This document shows, one piece after another, positions 1-9,428 of a stretch of 64,000 bases of DNA; the stretch's first letter is position 1, and each line of letters opens with the position of its first letter. The notes beneath the pieces are model-generated. The model was not told the origin of the DNA. It saw only the letters and a program-made list of their open reading frames with translations, and searched no databases. This DNA comes from Planctomycetota bacterium (GTDB taxonomy: Bacteria; Planctomycetota; Planctomycetia; Planctomycetales; Planctomycetaceae): assembly GCA_003671275.1 (NCBI GenBank), contig QWPB01000077.1:79649-143648 (forward strand). The letters run 5' to 3'. A program made the position numbers and the translations under genes.

Positions 1-2
1 GT

Positions 3-1262
3 GCGTTTCTCGGTCAAACGGCGGCGATCGCGGTGGGCTGGCATGTGGCCTCGGCCCGCCCTGCCTGGTCGGCTCCCACTCCGAACGAAAAGCTGAACAT
101 CGGCGTGATCGGTCCGGGCGGTCGTGGGTTTGATAACCTGCAGGGGGTTGCCGGAGAGAACATCGTCGCGATCTGCGATGCGGACCTGCGGCGGGCCAAG
201 AATGCGTTTGAGAAGTTCCCCGGTGCCACGCAGTACCAGGATTTCAGGCGAATGATCGAGAAGGAAAAGCTCGACGCCGTGGTCGTCAGCACACCGGACC
301 ACATGCATGCACCGGCCAGCTTGTGGGCGATGCGGCGTGGGCTGCACTGTTATTGTGAGAAGCCGCTCGCGCATTCGGTCTGGGAAACCCGGATCATGGC
401 CCAGACCGCCAAGGAACATCATCTGGCCACGCAGATGGGGACACAAATCCATGCGACGGATAACTACCGCCGCGTCGTGGAAGTGATCCAGTCAGGAGCG
501 ATTGGCCCCGTAACAGAAGTTCAGGTGTGGGTCAATAAGGACTGGGGTGGTGGTGAGCGACCGACCGACACGCCCGAAGTGCCCAAGGATCTTGACTGGG
601 AAGCCTGGCTCGGGCCCGCTCCGTTCCGTCCGTATCATTCGACGTATCTCCCCGCCGAATGGCGACGCTGGTGGGTGTTCGGAAACGGAACTCTGGGCGA
701 CATGGGCTGCCACTATATCGATCTGGTCTTCTGGGCTTTGGCTCTACGACATCCCACAACGATCGAAGCCAGCGGACCCGCGGTGCATGCCGAGACATGT
801 CCTCGCGGCATGAAAGTCACCTGGGAATTCCCGACTCGCGGCGAACTGCCGCCCGTGAAGGTCACCTGGACCGACGGGAACATGACCGAGAACAAGCACG
901 ATGGCCACGAGTTCCCCGGCGCGGGGATCTATTTCAAGGGTTCAAAGGGCTCGATGTTCGCCGACTACGGAGGATACCGACTCTTTCCTGAAGACCAGTA
1001 CAAGGAATTCAAGGCCCCTGCCCCGACGATTGCCGCGTCCGTTGGTCATCATCAAGAATGGATCAACGCCTGCAAGACCGGGTCGCCGACGCTGTGCAAC
1101 TTCGACTACTCCGGGGCTCTGAGCGAGAGCGTTCTGCTGGGCATGGTCGCGTTCCGTGCGGGTCAGAAGCTGGCGTGGGACGGGGCCACCATGCAGGTCA
1201 AGAACAGTGACAAGGCGCAAGGACTGCTCAAACGCGAGTACCGAACGGGATGGGAGATGTGA
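3..1262 (+). CDS. Gfo/Idh/MocA-family oxidoreductase, 5' end outside window
   Basis: NAD(P)-dependent oxidoreductase of the Gfo/Idh/MocA class, which usually acts on sugars or inositols; the substrate cannot be read. The frame is open to the left edge and shows the hydrophobic end of an export signal (AFLGQTAAIAVGWHVASA), so the true start lies upstream and the protein is probably Tat-exported, as is common for planctomycete members. A Rossmann glycine motif, GVIGPGGRG, follows at once. The EKPLAH motif carries the family's conserved Lys, and GCHYIDLVFW sits where the C-terminal domain has its GxHxxD-type motif. 419 codons are visible. The stop overlaps the start of bioD by 13 bases, so the two are probably cotranscribed. 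Confidence 0.9.
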   Translation, partial: AFLGQTAAIAVGWHVASARPAWSAPTPNEKLNIGVIGPGGRGFDNLQGVAGENIVAICDADLRRAKNAFEKFPGATQYQDFRRMIEKEKLDAVVVSTPDHMHAPASLWAMRRGLHCYCEKPLAHSVWETRIMAQTAKEHHLATQMGTQIHATDNYRRVVEVIQSGAIGPVTEVQVWVNKDWGGGERPTDTPEVPKDLDWEAWLGPAPFRPYHSTYLPAEWRRWWVFGNGTLGDMGCHYIDLVFWALALRHPTTIEASGPAVHAETCPRGMKVTWEFPTRGELPPVKVTWTDGNMTENKHDGHEFPGAGIYFKGSKGSMFADYGGYRLFPEDQYKEFKAPAPTIAASVGHHQEWINACKTGSPTLCNFDYSGALSESVLLGMVAFRAGQKLAWDGATMQVKNSDKAQGLLKREYRTGWEM

Positions 1263-1963
1263 ACGCCCGGGGCTACTTCATTACCGGCACCGATACGGGC
1301 GTTGGCAAAACTGTATTCACCTCCCAGTTGGCTCGATTCCTGACAGCGAATCCAAGAGCGGCGGAATCGGTGGCCGCTTACAAGCCTGCCTGCTCGGGAG
1401 CCGAATGCCGTACAGGAGAGCCTCCCGCGTGGGCCGATGTCGAAGCCCTCTTCGCTGCCACAGGGGAAGCGTTTCCTCGGAACCGTATTTGTCCCCAGAC
1501 ATTCCTTGCTCCGCTCAGTCCGCCGACAGCTGCGGCGCTGGAAGGCCGCAAGGTGGACGAGGGGCTCCTGGTGGAGGGGTACCTCTGGCTGGCTGAGCGG
1601 GCGGAGATCGTACTTGTCGAGGGGGCTGGCGGGTTCTATTCGCCGATCTCCACAAACTGGCTGAATGCCGATCTGGCCCAGCGAATCGGCTTGCCGGTGA
1701 TGATCGTCGCCCCCCATCGACTAGGAACGATTAACCAGACGCTTCTAACCATCGAAGCCATCCGCCATCGCGGACTGAAAATCGCCGGCGTGGTACTCAA
1801 TCAGCTCAGCCCCACACCCGACCCATCCCTCGCCTCGAACGCAGAGGAGATCTGTCAGCGGGGTAATATTCGATTGTGGGGGACGCTGGCCTATGGGGGC
1901 GGATGGTCCGGGAATCACCAATCGATCTGGCATTCGATTCAAGCGGAAGTCAGAATGCACTAA
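1250..1963 (+). CDS. bioD: ATP-dependent dethiobiotin synthetase BioD
   Basis: Closes the ureido ring of dethiobiotin from 7,8-diaminopelargonate, CO2 and ATP, the penultimate step of biotin synthesis in the cytosol. 237 aa, normal for BioD. The N-terminus carries the P-loop TGTDTGVGKT. AYKPACSG matches the substrate-binding KPxxSG motif and VEGAGGFYSP matches the EGAGG loop. The ATG at 1250 overlaps the upstream stop by 13 bases; a GTG at 1259 is an alternative start that still keeps the P-loop. No other bio gene is in the window. Its coupling to a Gfo/Idh/MocA gene looks incidental rather than pathway-related. Confidence 0.93.
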   Translation: MGDVNARGYFITGTDTGVGKTVFTSQLARFLTANPRAAESVAAYKPACSGAECRTGEPPAWADVEALFAATGEAFPRNRICPQTFLAPLSPPTAAALEGRKVDEGLLVEGYLWLAERAEIVLVEGAGGFYSPISTNWLNADLAQRIGLPVMIVAPHRLGTINQTLLTIEAIRHRGLKIAGVVLNQLSPTPDPSLASNAEEICQRGNIRLWGTLAYGGGWSGNHQSIWHSIQAEVRMH

Positions 1964-2008
1964 GATCAATGCTCACTGTTGCGTTCGCTGTCATGCAGGA
2001 GTCGACCA

Positions 2009-3313
2009 ATGTCTCACCACTTCTCCCGCCGTACTTTCCTGCGTGGCTTGGGCGTTTCCATGGCGCTCCCCTGGATGGAGTCGCTCCCCGTCTGGGGGGA
2101 TGAGATCACCTCCACAGCCCAGCATGCCAGCGAGGCCCCCGTCCGCGTGGCGGTCCTCTTCTCCGGCAACGGCTATCACAGCCGTGAGTTCTGGGCCAAG
2201 GGCGAAGGCGCCGCGATGGAGTTGGGGCAGGTTCTGGCCCCGCTGCATGATTTCCGCGAGAAGCTGCTCTTTGTGCAGGGGCTGTATAACGTCGAAGCCA
2301 CCAAGGGGAACATCCACAGCTCCCAGACCGGCAACATCCTGTCGGGAGCTCCGCTGGCCTCGGGCGGAGAGATCAAGTCGGGGACCAGCTTCGATCAGCT
2401 TCTAGCCCAGACCTATGGCCGGTCAACGAAGGTGCCCAGCCTGGTCTTGGGATGCGAGGCGGCCAACCCCTCGGTCCACAAAAATTACTCGATGCTCTAC
2501 AGCTCGCACATCTCGTGGTCGTCTCCCACGACGCCGACGCCACTGGAGCTATACCCAGCCCTTGCGTTTGACCGGCTGTTCAAGGATGGGGCGCAGAAGG
2601 GAGACAAGAGTGTCCTCGATGCGGTGCTGGAGGATGCGGGAGATATCCGCCGCCAGATCAGCACTAGCGATCAGCGTAAGCTGGACGAGTACCTGGACTC
2701 GGTCCGCGATGTCGAACAGCGGATTGACCAGGCGGGGAAGAAGGGCGAACTGCAAGGCTGGCGGCCCACCCTCGACAAGCCGAACATCGAGCGCCCGGCA
2801 GACGGCATCCCGCAGAACATCGCCGACCATATGCGGTTGATGTGCGACATTCTGGTGCTGGGGTTCCAGACCGATACGACGCGGATCGGCACGCTGAAGC
2901 TCAACAACGACCACTCCTCGCTACGATTCCCGCACCTGGGTGTGGACTACATGATCCACCACTTGCTGTCGCACTCCGACACGGCCGACTGGCTGAAAGT
3001 CAATCAGTTCTTCTTCGAACAGCTGGGCTACATCGCCCGCAAACTCGATGGAATTCAGGAAGGGGACCGCACGCTGCTGGACAACTCAATGCTGATGATG
3101 TGTTCCAGTATGATGACCGGCGGCCACAACAACGATCAGCTGCCCGTGGTCGTCCTCGGCAAAGGCGGCGGCCGCATCCAGACTGGCCGGTCCGTGAACT
3201 ATCGGGACCAGCCGAACCGCCAGATGTGCCGCTTGTACATGTCGATGATGGACAAGATGAACGTCCGCCCGAAGACGTTTGGGGATGCGACGGAAATGCT
3301 GAATGAGGTGTGA
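2009..3313 (+). CDS. DUF1552 family Tat-exported protein
   Basis: 434 aa, function unknown. DUF1552 proteins are abundant in Planctomycetes and usually occur beside cytochrome-type DUF1585/1587/1592 genes, but here the gene stands alone. The N-terminus MSHHFSRRTFLRGLGVSMAL is a clear twin-arginine signal (SRRTFLRG) and supports the ATG at 2009, which has CAGGAG 7 nt upstream. Typical DUF1552 blocks are visible: VLFSGNGYH early, GTSFDQLLA near residue 130, LDEYLDSVRDVEQRI near 230, and GGHNNDQLPVVVLGKGGG near the C-terminus. The last block resembles the alkaline-phosphatase-like end shared with DUF1501. A periplasmic role is inferred from the signal only. Confidence 0.9.
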   Translation: MSHHFSRRTFLRGLGVSMALPWMESLPVWGDEITSTAQHASEAPVRVAVLFSGNGYHSREFWAKGEGAAMELGQVLAPLHDFREKLLFVQGLYNVEATKGNIHSSQTGNILSGAPLASGGEIKSGTSFDQLLAQTYGRSTKVPSLVLGCEAANPSVHKNYSMLYSSHISWSSPTTPTPLELYPALAFDRLFKDGAQKGDKSVLDAVLEDAGDIRRQISTSDQRKLDEYLDSVRDVEQRIDQAGKKGELQGWRPTLDKPNIERPADGIPQNIADHMRLMCDILVLGFQTDTTRIGTLKLNNDHSSLRFPHLGVDYMIHHLLSHSDTADWLKVNQFFFEQLGYIARKLDGIQEGDRTLLDNSMLMMCSSMMTGGHNNDQLPVVVLGKGGGRIQTGRSVNYRDQPNRQMCRLYMSMMDKMNVRPKTFGDATEMLNEV

Positions 3314-3699
3314 CGGACCTCAGGGCGTGATGCCCAGGCATGGCGTTGGGACACTTGGGTGACGCAGGAACGAGAGGAATCGAAAGGCGAGCGTCTCCTT
3401 CGTGGCCTCTTGTTGTTGCACAACCCAGACGCTCAAAGCAGCGTCCGGGCCACCCCGCGGATCATACCGGCAAAGAGTTCACATCCGCCCGTTGCAGAAC
3501 AGGTTGCGTCATGAGGTCGATCCAACTCCGCGTCGCGTTTGTATCCATAGATTACATAGAATTCAACAGAATACGATAGGTCAGGCTTTGCCTGAGCGTC
3601 TGTGTGATGTGAGTTGGGTAATGGGCCGATGTTTCTCGGCAGGCTGACGCCGTGCCGCTCTTGGGGGATTCAGGACGGGCAGGTGTGCCCGCCCTACGG
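3314..3699. other. Intergenic region with short hairpins
   Basis: 386 nt between the convergent DUF1552 and miaB genes. No convincing ORF. It contains two short perfect hairpins, at 3581-3595 (TCAGGC/GCCTGA, 3-nt loop) and 3676-3691 (CGGGCA/TGCCCG, 4-nt loop); the second is followed by CCTAC. They belong to the hairpin family described in the findings. One may double as a terminator for the flanking genes, but neither has a clear T-tract. Confidence 0.6.
3676..3691. repeat. Short REP-like hairpin (CGGGCA-GGTG-TGCCCG)
   Basis: Perfect 6-bp stem with a GGTG loop, followed by CCCTACGG. The same plan (perfect stem, 3-4 nt loop, then CTAC) recurs at 9295-9307 and 11300-11319 with different stem sequences. 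Confidence 0.6.
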
Positions 3700-5331
3700 T
3701 CACACGAGAATCGGCAGGCCGGGGAAGGAGCCGTGCTGGACTTCCTGGGTGACGATTTCGCCGAGCAGAGTGGTCTGCGTGCAGTCGGTGACTTCGATCT
3801 TGGCGAACGTCCCGGCGAGGCGCGGGTTGCCTTCGAAGACGACGATCCGGTCGCAGGTCGTGCGGCCCACGAGTTGGATGGGGCCGGAAGAGGGGCCTAG
3901 GGAAGAGGGGCTAGAGCCTAGGGCCAGAGGGGGGGAGTCCAACTGGACGAGCGAGTCCGTGTTGCACGAACCACAATCGTCATGGTCATGATCGTGCGAA
4001 TGCTCGGTGTTTGGCTCTAGACCGCTCTCCACCACTCCTGGCATCGGGTAAGCCAGATTCGCATCCTCCGCAGCTCGTCCGTCATTGCGACTCGCCTTGG
4101 CGGTCCACTTACTGGGGCCTTCGACCAGGATCTCGACGCGGCGGCCGATGAACTCGGCGTTGGTCTCTTCACAGATAGCTGTCTGAATCGCCAGCAGTTC
4201 ATTATTACGGCGGCGTTTCACATCCTCGGGGATGTCATCCTTCCAGAGATCGTCCGCCTTGGTGCCGGGGCGGGCGCTGTATTTGAAGATGAAGCTGTTC
4301 TTGAAGCGGAACTCGCGGACGGCATCGCAGCAGGTTTGGAACTGCTCTTCGGTTTCACCGCAGAAGCCGACAATGAAGTCGCTCGACACCGAACAATCGG
4401 GCAGCGTGGCCCAGATGCGGTGCATCATGTCGCGGTACTCTTCGACCGTGTAGCCGCGCTTCATTCGTTTGAGGATCTCGTTGTCACCGTGCTGCAGCGG
4501 CACATGCAGATACCGCGAGACCTTCGGCAGGTCGCGCATCGCCTGCAACAGATCATCCGTCATGTCCTTCGGGAAGTTCGTCACGAACTTGATCCGCTGA
4601 ATCCCCGGCGTGTCGTGGATCGCAGCCAGCAAGTCAGCCATCCGCGACAGCTTGCCATCGGCGGTGTGCTTGTAGCTGTTGACGGTTTGGCCGAGGAGGG
4701 TGACTTCGCGGACCCCTTGCGATGCGAGTGATTCGACCTCGCGCTTGATGTCAGCGATGGGGCGCGACTGCTCCGGCCCGCGAGTCATTGGCACCACGCA
4801 ATAGGTGCAGAACTTGTCGCACCCGAACATGATCCGGGTGTAGGCCTGCCACGGGCTGGGACGCATCTCGGGATCGCGGAGCGGGTCGTAGCTCTCGAAC
4901 GACTGGGCCACCTCGGAGCGCGAGCCTTCCTTGCGGTCGAGGCTGATGGCCACGGTCTTCTTGCGAGTCGCCCGGGCCTCGTCGACAAGGCGTGGAATCT
5001 CGCCCAGCTGTCCGGTGCCGACGATGATGTCGACATGCGGGGCCCGCTGGAAAATCTTCTCCTGGTCCTTCTGGGCCATACAGCCAATGACGCCGATGAC
5101 CTGCTCCGGGCGGCTGCGTTTGGAGTACTTGATCCGGCCCAGCGACGAATATATCTTCTGCTCGGCGTGTTCGCGGACCGAGCAGGTGTTGAAGAGGACC
5201 GTGTCGGCCTCGCCGATCTGATCGGTCAGGGTGTACCCCTGATTCCGCAGGGCGGCGACAACCAGCTCGCTATCGAGCACGTTCATCTGGCAGCCGACGG
5301 TTTCGATGAACAGTTTTCCGTTGTGCGGCAT
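3700..5331 (-). CDS. miaB: tRNA-2-methylthio-N6-dimethylallyladenosine synthase MiaB
   Basis: Radical-SAM enzyme that adds the 2-methylthio group to i6A37 of tRNAs reading UNN codons. The N-terminal MTTase domain has the three cluster cysteines in GCQMN, FNTCSVRE and VIGCMAQ. The radical-SAM CxxxCxxC is in FGCDKFCTYCVVP near residue 175. A C-terminal TRAM domain (VEILVEGPSK ... GRTTCDRIVVF) follows. At 543 aa it is about 70-80 residues longer than usual. The excess lies inside the TRAM domain, around residues 405-480, as a His/Asp-rich stretch (EHSHDHDHDDCGSC) followed by a Ser/Pro/Leu-rich stretch encoded by a small tandem DNA repeat (3886-3914). The core catalytic domains look intact. Confidence 0.95.
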   Translation of the reverse strand: MPHNGKLFIETVGCQMNVLDSELVVAALRNQGYTLTDQIGEADTVLFNTCSVREHAEQKIYSSLGRIKYSKRSRPEQVIGVIGCMAQKDQEKIFQRAPHVDIIVGTGQLGEIPRLVDEARATRKKTVAISLDRKEGSRSEVAQSFESYDPLRDPEMRPSPWQAYTRIMFGCDKFCTYCVVPMTRGPEQSRPIADIKREVESLASQGVREVTLLGQTVNSYKHTADGKLSRMADLLAAIHDTPGIQRIKFVTNFPKDMTDDLLQAMRDLPKVSRYLHVPLQHGDNEILKRMKRGYTVEEYRDMMHRIWATLPDCSVSSDFIVGFCGETEEQFQTCCDAVREFRFKNSFIFKYSARPGTKADDLWKDDIPEDVKRRRNNELLAIQTAICEETNAEFIGRRVEILVEGPSKWTAKASRNDGRAAEDANLAYPMPGVVESGLEPNTEHSHDHDHDDCGSCNTDSLVQLDSPPLALGSSPSSLGPSSGPIQLVGRTTCDRIVVFEGNPRLAGTFAKIEVTDCTQTTLLGEIVTQEVQHGSFPGLPILV

Positions 5332-5669
5332 GGGAGCGTTCAGAGACTCAGGCGGGTACGAGATTGACCGGACATGCCTCCGGCCATGGGCGGGACGAGT
5401 CCTTGACGCAGTATAGCGGCCAATCCCCGCTCTGAAGAGCGGACCATGATGCCCAGGGAGGCCGATTCGCAGATGCTGCCCCTTGGCCTCTCCATACAGA
5501 GCGAGGCAGCTGCGCCAACCGATGAACCCGGGTCCATGTAATTATCTCAGCGGCGAAGGAAAACGAGGGAAACCGGAGCAGTCTCGCCAGTGAGTGAGAT
5601 TTCAACATATACTCGAACTGTTTCCATCTGCCTGAATTCTGCTGGCCCCCGGCAAAAGGTCTCCCTGCA
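5332..5669. other. Divergent intergenic region miaB / LplT-Aas
   Basis: 338 nt upstream of both divergent genes, so it should hold two promoters; I could not assign either with confidence. It contains one REP-like hairpin at 5427-5442. No small ORF is supported. Confidence 0.5.
5427..5442. repeat. Short REP-like hairpin (CCGCTC-TGAA-GAGCGG)
   Basis: Perfect 6-bp stem with a TGAA loop, followed by ACCATG. Same design as the other short intergenic hairpins between 3.5 and 12.4 kb. Confidence 0.55.
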
Positions 5670-8600
5670 ATGTCAGAGTCCGCTCATGCGTCCGTCGATC
5701 CGTCCAGCGATGAACGTGGATTGTGGAGCACTGGCTTTGTTGGCGTCCTGTTGACGCAGTTTCTGGGCTCGTTTAACGACAACCTGCTCCGCTGGCTGTC
5801 GGTGAACCTGGGAGCCCAGATCGGCACGCTCGCCACGCAGATGTCTGCCGCTGAACAGAAGGAATGGAAAACGCTCATCCTCACCCTGGGCGGGGTCGCA
5901 TTCACTCTGCCCTATCTGTTTCTGATGCCGCTGGCGGGTTCACTGGCTGACCGGTACAGCAAACGCAACGTGATGGTCGTGATGAAGGTTCTGGAGATCG
6001 TCATCATGCTGTTTGCCGTAACGGTCATGACCCAGGGGCACATCTGGCTGATGATGACCGCCGTAGGATTGATGGGCGCACAAAGCGCTCTGTTCGGCCC
6101 CTCGCGGTTTGGATCGATGCCCGAGATCCTGCCACATCGACACTTGTCGACTGGGAACGGGTTCGTGGGACTGGCGACGGTCGTGGCCTGTGCGCTGGGA
6201 GCCGCTGCGGGGTATGCACTCTATACCCAAGTCGAGCACGGAGTGAGTGCATCGGGAGTGACGGTTGCAGCTTTCTGGCCAGCGATTCTGGCACTGGTCG
6301 GGATTGCGATCGTCGGGACTCTGACGAGCCTGCTGATCCCGAGTCTCACTCCGGGCAGTCCCGATTCATCACTCCGATTAAACCCTGTGACGAACACGAT
6401 CCCCGCCTTGCAGATCCTCTGGAAGGATGTACGCATCGTGCGGACGACATTCGGGATTGCCTTTTTCTGGTTCCTGGCGTCCCTGGCTCAAGCAAATGCC
6501 GATCCGCTGGGCGAAGAAGTGATGCGGCTGAGCAAGTCAGAAATCGGTTTGCTGCTGGCGGTCATCGTGGCAGGACTCGGCTCGGGCAGTGTCCTGGCGG
6601 GCTACCTGTCCGAAGGGAAGGTGGAGCTGGGGCTGGTGCCGTTTGGGGCATTTGGCATCACGATCAGTGCCTTTCTGGTCTATTTCACGGGATCGATGAT
6701 CGACCCGCAGGTCGTGTCGACACAGCAAGTCTGGTTCTACCTGTGTTGCAGCAGTCTGTTCCTGCTGGGGGCTTCTGCGGGGATGTTCAACATCCCGCTG
6801 GAAACGTATCTGCAATATCGCAGCCCCCCCGCAGAACGCGGGATCGTGCTGGCCGGATGTAACTTTGTGACATTTCTGTTCATCCTGCTGTCACTGGGAC
6901 TGTTCTATGTACTGCGAGGAGTATTTCATCTTACCCCCACGGCAATCTACGCCATCGCCGGGGTTGGAACGATTCCAGTACTGGTTTATGTGCTCCGCCT
7001 GATGCCGGACCTGACGTTTCGGTTTTTCCTGTATCTGGTGACACACACGATTTACCGGCTGAAGGTTCATGGTCGCGAGAACGTTCCCGTGAAGGGCGGT
7101 GCTCTGATCGTGGCCAATCACGTGTCGTTCATGGACGGCGCGCTGATGATGGGGACCTGTTCGCGGCTGGTGCGATTTATTGTCTATGCTGACTTTACCC
7201 GGATGCCTCTGTTACGCCCGTTCTCGGAGATCATGAAGGTCATCCCGATTAAAGTCAGTGAAGGCCCTCGGGCACTGGTGAACTCCCTGAAAACTGCCAA
7301 GGAAGCCCTGCAAAACGGTGAACTGGTCTGCATCTTTGCCGAAGGCCAGATCACGCGCACAGGACAGCTGCAACCGTTTCAACGGGGGCTGATGAAGATC
7401 GTGGAGGGGACCGACTGTCCGGTGATTCCCGCATATCTGCATGGCTTGTGGGGGAGTTTTTTCAGCTTTCGTGGCGGCAAGTTGTTTGGCAATCTGCCCA
7501 AACAATGGGGCTATCCGGTCTCTGTCCACTTTGGAAAGCCGCTGAAGAATCCGGATGATGTGCATGCCGTGCGGCAAGCCGTGCAACAACTGGGAGTGGA
7601 GGCCGTCGAGATGGACAAGTCGCGTGAATTGATCCCCGTTCAGCAGTTCATTCGCCGGTGCCAGTCGGACCGCTCGGTCCCCAAGGTCGCCGACTCACTG
7701 GGCACCGAATTGACCGCCGGCAAGACGTTAATCAGTTCGCTGGCGATGCGGCGATATCTGGAACGCGAAGTTCTGAACGCTGACGAGAAAATGGTCGGGT
7801 TGTTGATCCCGCCCTCGGTGGGAGGCTTTCTGGCGAATATGGCGGTGGCATTGGCCGGGCGAACCACCGTCAATTTGAACTACACCCTGTCAGAAGAAGT
7901 GCTGAACTATTGCGTCAAGTCGGCGGGGCTGAAGCATGTCCTGACCACCAGGAGCTTTCTGGAGAAGAAACCGATCAATCTGGTGGGAGCCGAATGGGTC
8001 TTCCTTGACGAGATGAAGCACAAATTGACCGGGGCGGACAAGGCGATTGCCGCAGTCCAGTCCTATCTGCCAGCGGGAATCCTGGAACGGCTCCTGGGCC
8101 TGACCCGGATCAAGCCGGACGACCTCTTGTCGATCATCTTCACCAGCGGTTCGACCGGCGAGCCCAAGGGAGTCATGCTGACACAGCACAACATCGGTTC
8201 CAACATCGATGCCATCAACCAGCTGCTGAATCTGGAGACCACGGATGTCATGATGGGAGTGCTGCCGTTCTTCCATTCCTTTGGATACACGGGCACGATG
8301 TGGCTGCCCGCGTGCTTCGCCCCCATGGGTGTGTACCACTTCAACCCACTCGACGCCAAGATCATCGGAAAATTGTCAGAGAAGCATAAGGCCACGATCC
8401 TGATGGCGACGCCGACATTCCTCAAAACCTACCTGAAGCGGATCGAGAAGGAGCAGTTTGCACACTTGGACCTCGTCGTGGTGGGGGCCGAAAAGATGCC
8501 GCTCGATCTGGCGGAAGAGTTCTTTCAGAAGTTCGGCGTGCGACCTTCCGAAGGGTATGGAACCACCGAACTATCCCCCGTGGCTGCGGTCAATATCCCG

Positions 8601-9233
8601 GATCACCGCACCGCAGGCACCCACCAGAAGGGAACCAAACTGGGGACCGTCGGACGCCCCTTGCCGGGTGTCGCAGCCAAGGTGGTCCATCCCGAGACGG
8701 GAGAAGACTTGGGGATCGGCAAGGAAGGACTGTTAATGATCAAGGGCCCCAACGTGATGCTCGGGTACCTGGGGCATCCCGAGAAAACCGCCCAAATGAT
8801 TCACGACGGCTGGTACAACACGGGCGACTATGGACGGATCGACGATGAGGGATTCGTCGAAATCACCGGACGCCAGAGCCGGTTCTCAAAGATCGGTGGC
8901 GAGATGGTGCCCCACATCCTGATTGAAGAGCACCTGACACGCATCATCGAGCCCGCCGACTCGGACGACACCGAAATCAAGCTGGCGGTGACTTCCGTTC
9001 CGGATGCGTCACGGGGCGAACGCCTGATCGTCCTGCATACCGCCTTGAGCAAAACCCCGACGGAAATTCTCAAGGAACTCAAGGATAAGGGGCTTCCCAA
9101 TCTGTGGCTGCCATCCGCTGACAGCTTTGCGCAAGTCGAGCAGATCCCCATTCTGGGCACCGGCAAACTCGACCTCAAGGGGATCAAACAGACTGCCCTG
9201 GAGAAGTTTGGGGAGAAACCTGCGGGGGCGTAG
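5670..9233 (+). CDS. LplT-Aas fusion: lysophospholipid transporter, PlsC-type acyltransferase and acyl-ACP synthetase
   Basis: 1187 aa in three parts. Residues about 20-420 form an MFS transporter resembling LplT (opening with LLTQFLGSFNDNLLRW), which flips lysophospholipids inward. Residues about 440-650 are a PlsC acyltransferase with NHVSFMD (NHxxxxD) near 480 and FAEGQITRTG near 555. Residues about 690-1180 are an AMP-forming acyl-ACP synthetase with FTSGSTGEPKG near 823, EGYGTTE and YNTGDYGRID. In E. coli, LplT and Aas are separate proteins that import and re-acylate 2-acyl-glycerophosphoethanolamine; here one inner-membrane polypeptide should do both. The start is ATG 5670 with only a weak upstream AAGG. 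It stands alone and diverges from miaB. Confidence 0.93.
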   Translation: MSESAHASVDPSSDERGLWSTGFVGVLLTQFLGSFNDNLLRWLSVNLGAQIGTLATQMSAAEQKEWKTLILTLGGVAFTLPYLFLMPLAGSLADRYSKRNVMVVMKVLEIVIMLFAVTVMTQGHIWLMMTAVGLMGAQSALFGPSRFGSMPEILPHRHLSTGNGFVGLATVVACALGAAAGYALYTQVEHGVSASGVTVAAFWPAILALVGIAIVGTLTSLLIPSLTPGSPDSSLRLNPVTNTIPALQILWKDVRIVRTTFGIAFFWFLASLAQANADPLGEEVMRLSKSEIGLLLAVIVAGLGSGSVLAGYLSEGKVELGLVPFGAFGITISAFLVYFTGSMIDPQVVSTQQVWFYLCCSSLFLLGASAGMFNIPLETYLQYRSPPAERGIVLAGCNFVTFLFILLSLGLFYVLRGVFHLTPTAIYAIAGVGTIPVLVYVLRLMPDLTFRFFLYLVTHTIYRLKVHGRENVPVKGGALIVANHVSFMDGALMMGTCSRLVRFIVYADFTRMPLLRPFSEIMKVIPIKVSEGPRALVNSLKTAKEALQNGELVCIFAEGQITRTGQLQPFQRGLMKIVEGTDCPVIPAYLHGLWGSFFSFRGGKLFGNLPKQWGYPVSVHFGKPLKNPDDVHAVRQAVQQLGVEAVEMDKSRELIPVQQFIRRCQSDRSVPKVADSLGTELTAGKTLISSLAMRRYLEREVLNADEKMVGLLIPPSVGGFLANMAVALAGRTTVNLNYTLSEEVLNYCVKSAGLKHVLTTRSFLEKKPINLVGAEWVFLDEMKHKLTGADKAIAAVQSYLPAGILERLLGLTRIKPDDLLSIIFTSGSTGEPKGVMLTQHNIGSNIDAINQLLNLETTDVMMGVLPFFHSFGYTGTMWLPACFAPMGVYHFNPLDAKIIGKLSEKHKATILMATPTFLKTYLKRIEKEQFAHLDLVVVGAEKMPLDLAEEFFQKFGVRPSEGYGTTELSPVAAVNIPDHRTAGTHQKGTKLGTVGRPLPGVAAKVVHPETGEDLGIGKEGLLMIKGPNVMLGYLGHPEKTAQMIHDGWYNTGDYGRIDDEGFVEITGRQSRFSKIGGEMVPHILIEEHLTRIIEPADSDDTEIKLAVTSVPDASRGERLIVLHTALSKTPTEILKELKDKGLPNLWLPSADSFAQVEQIPILGTGKLDLKGIKQTALEKFGEKPAGA

Positions 9234-9294
9234 CAGCCTGTTAAGAACGCCGGGGGATAGACTTCCCGTCTGCCAATCTCTTCAGAATATCGAC

Positions 9295-9307
9295 AGGCTG
9301 GAAGCCT
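9295..9307. repeat. Short REP-like hairpin (AGGCT-GGA-AGCCT)
   Basis: 5-bp perfect stem with a GGA loop, followed by ATCCTACG, in the gap between the convergent Aas-type and thioredoxin-like genes. Same layout as 3676-3691 and 11300-11319. Confidence 0.5.
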
Positions 9308-9428
9308 ATCCTACGTTTTTCAACGGACTGGCATGCGGATCTTCCGAATGGCAAACACAATCCGCATCTGCCAACGACCGTCTATCAACAACACGGTCCA
9401 CGCGGAGGATCGCCCCTCCGTGTGAGAC

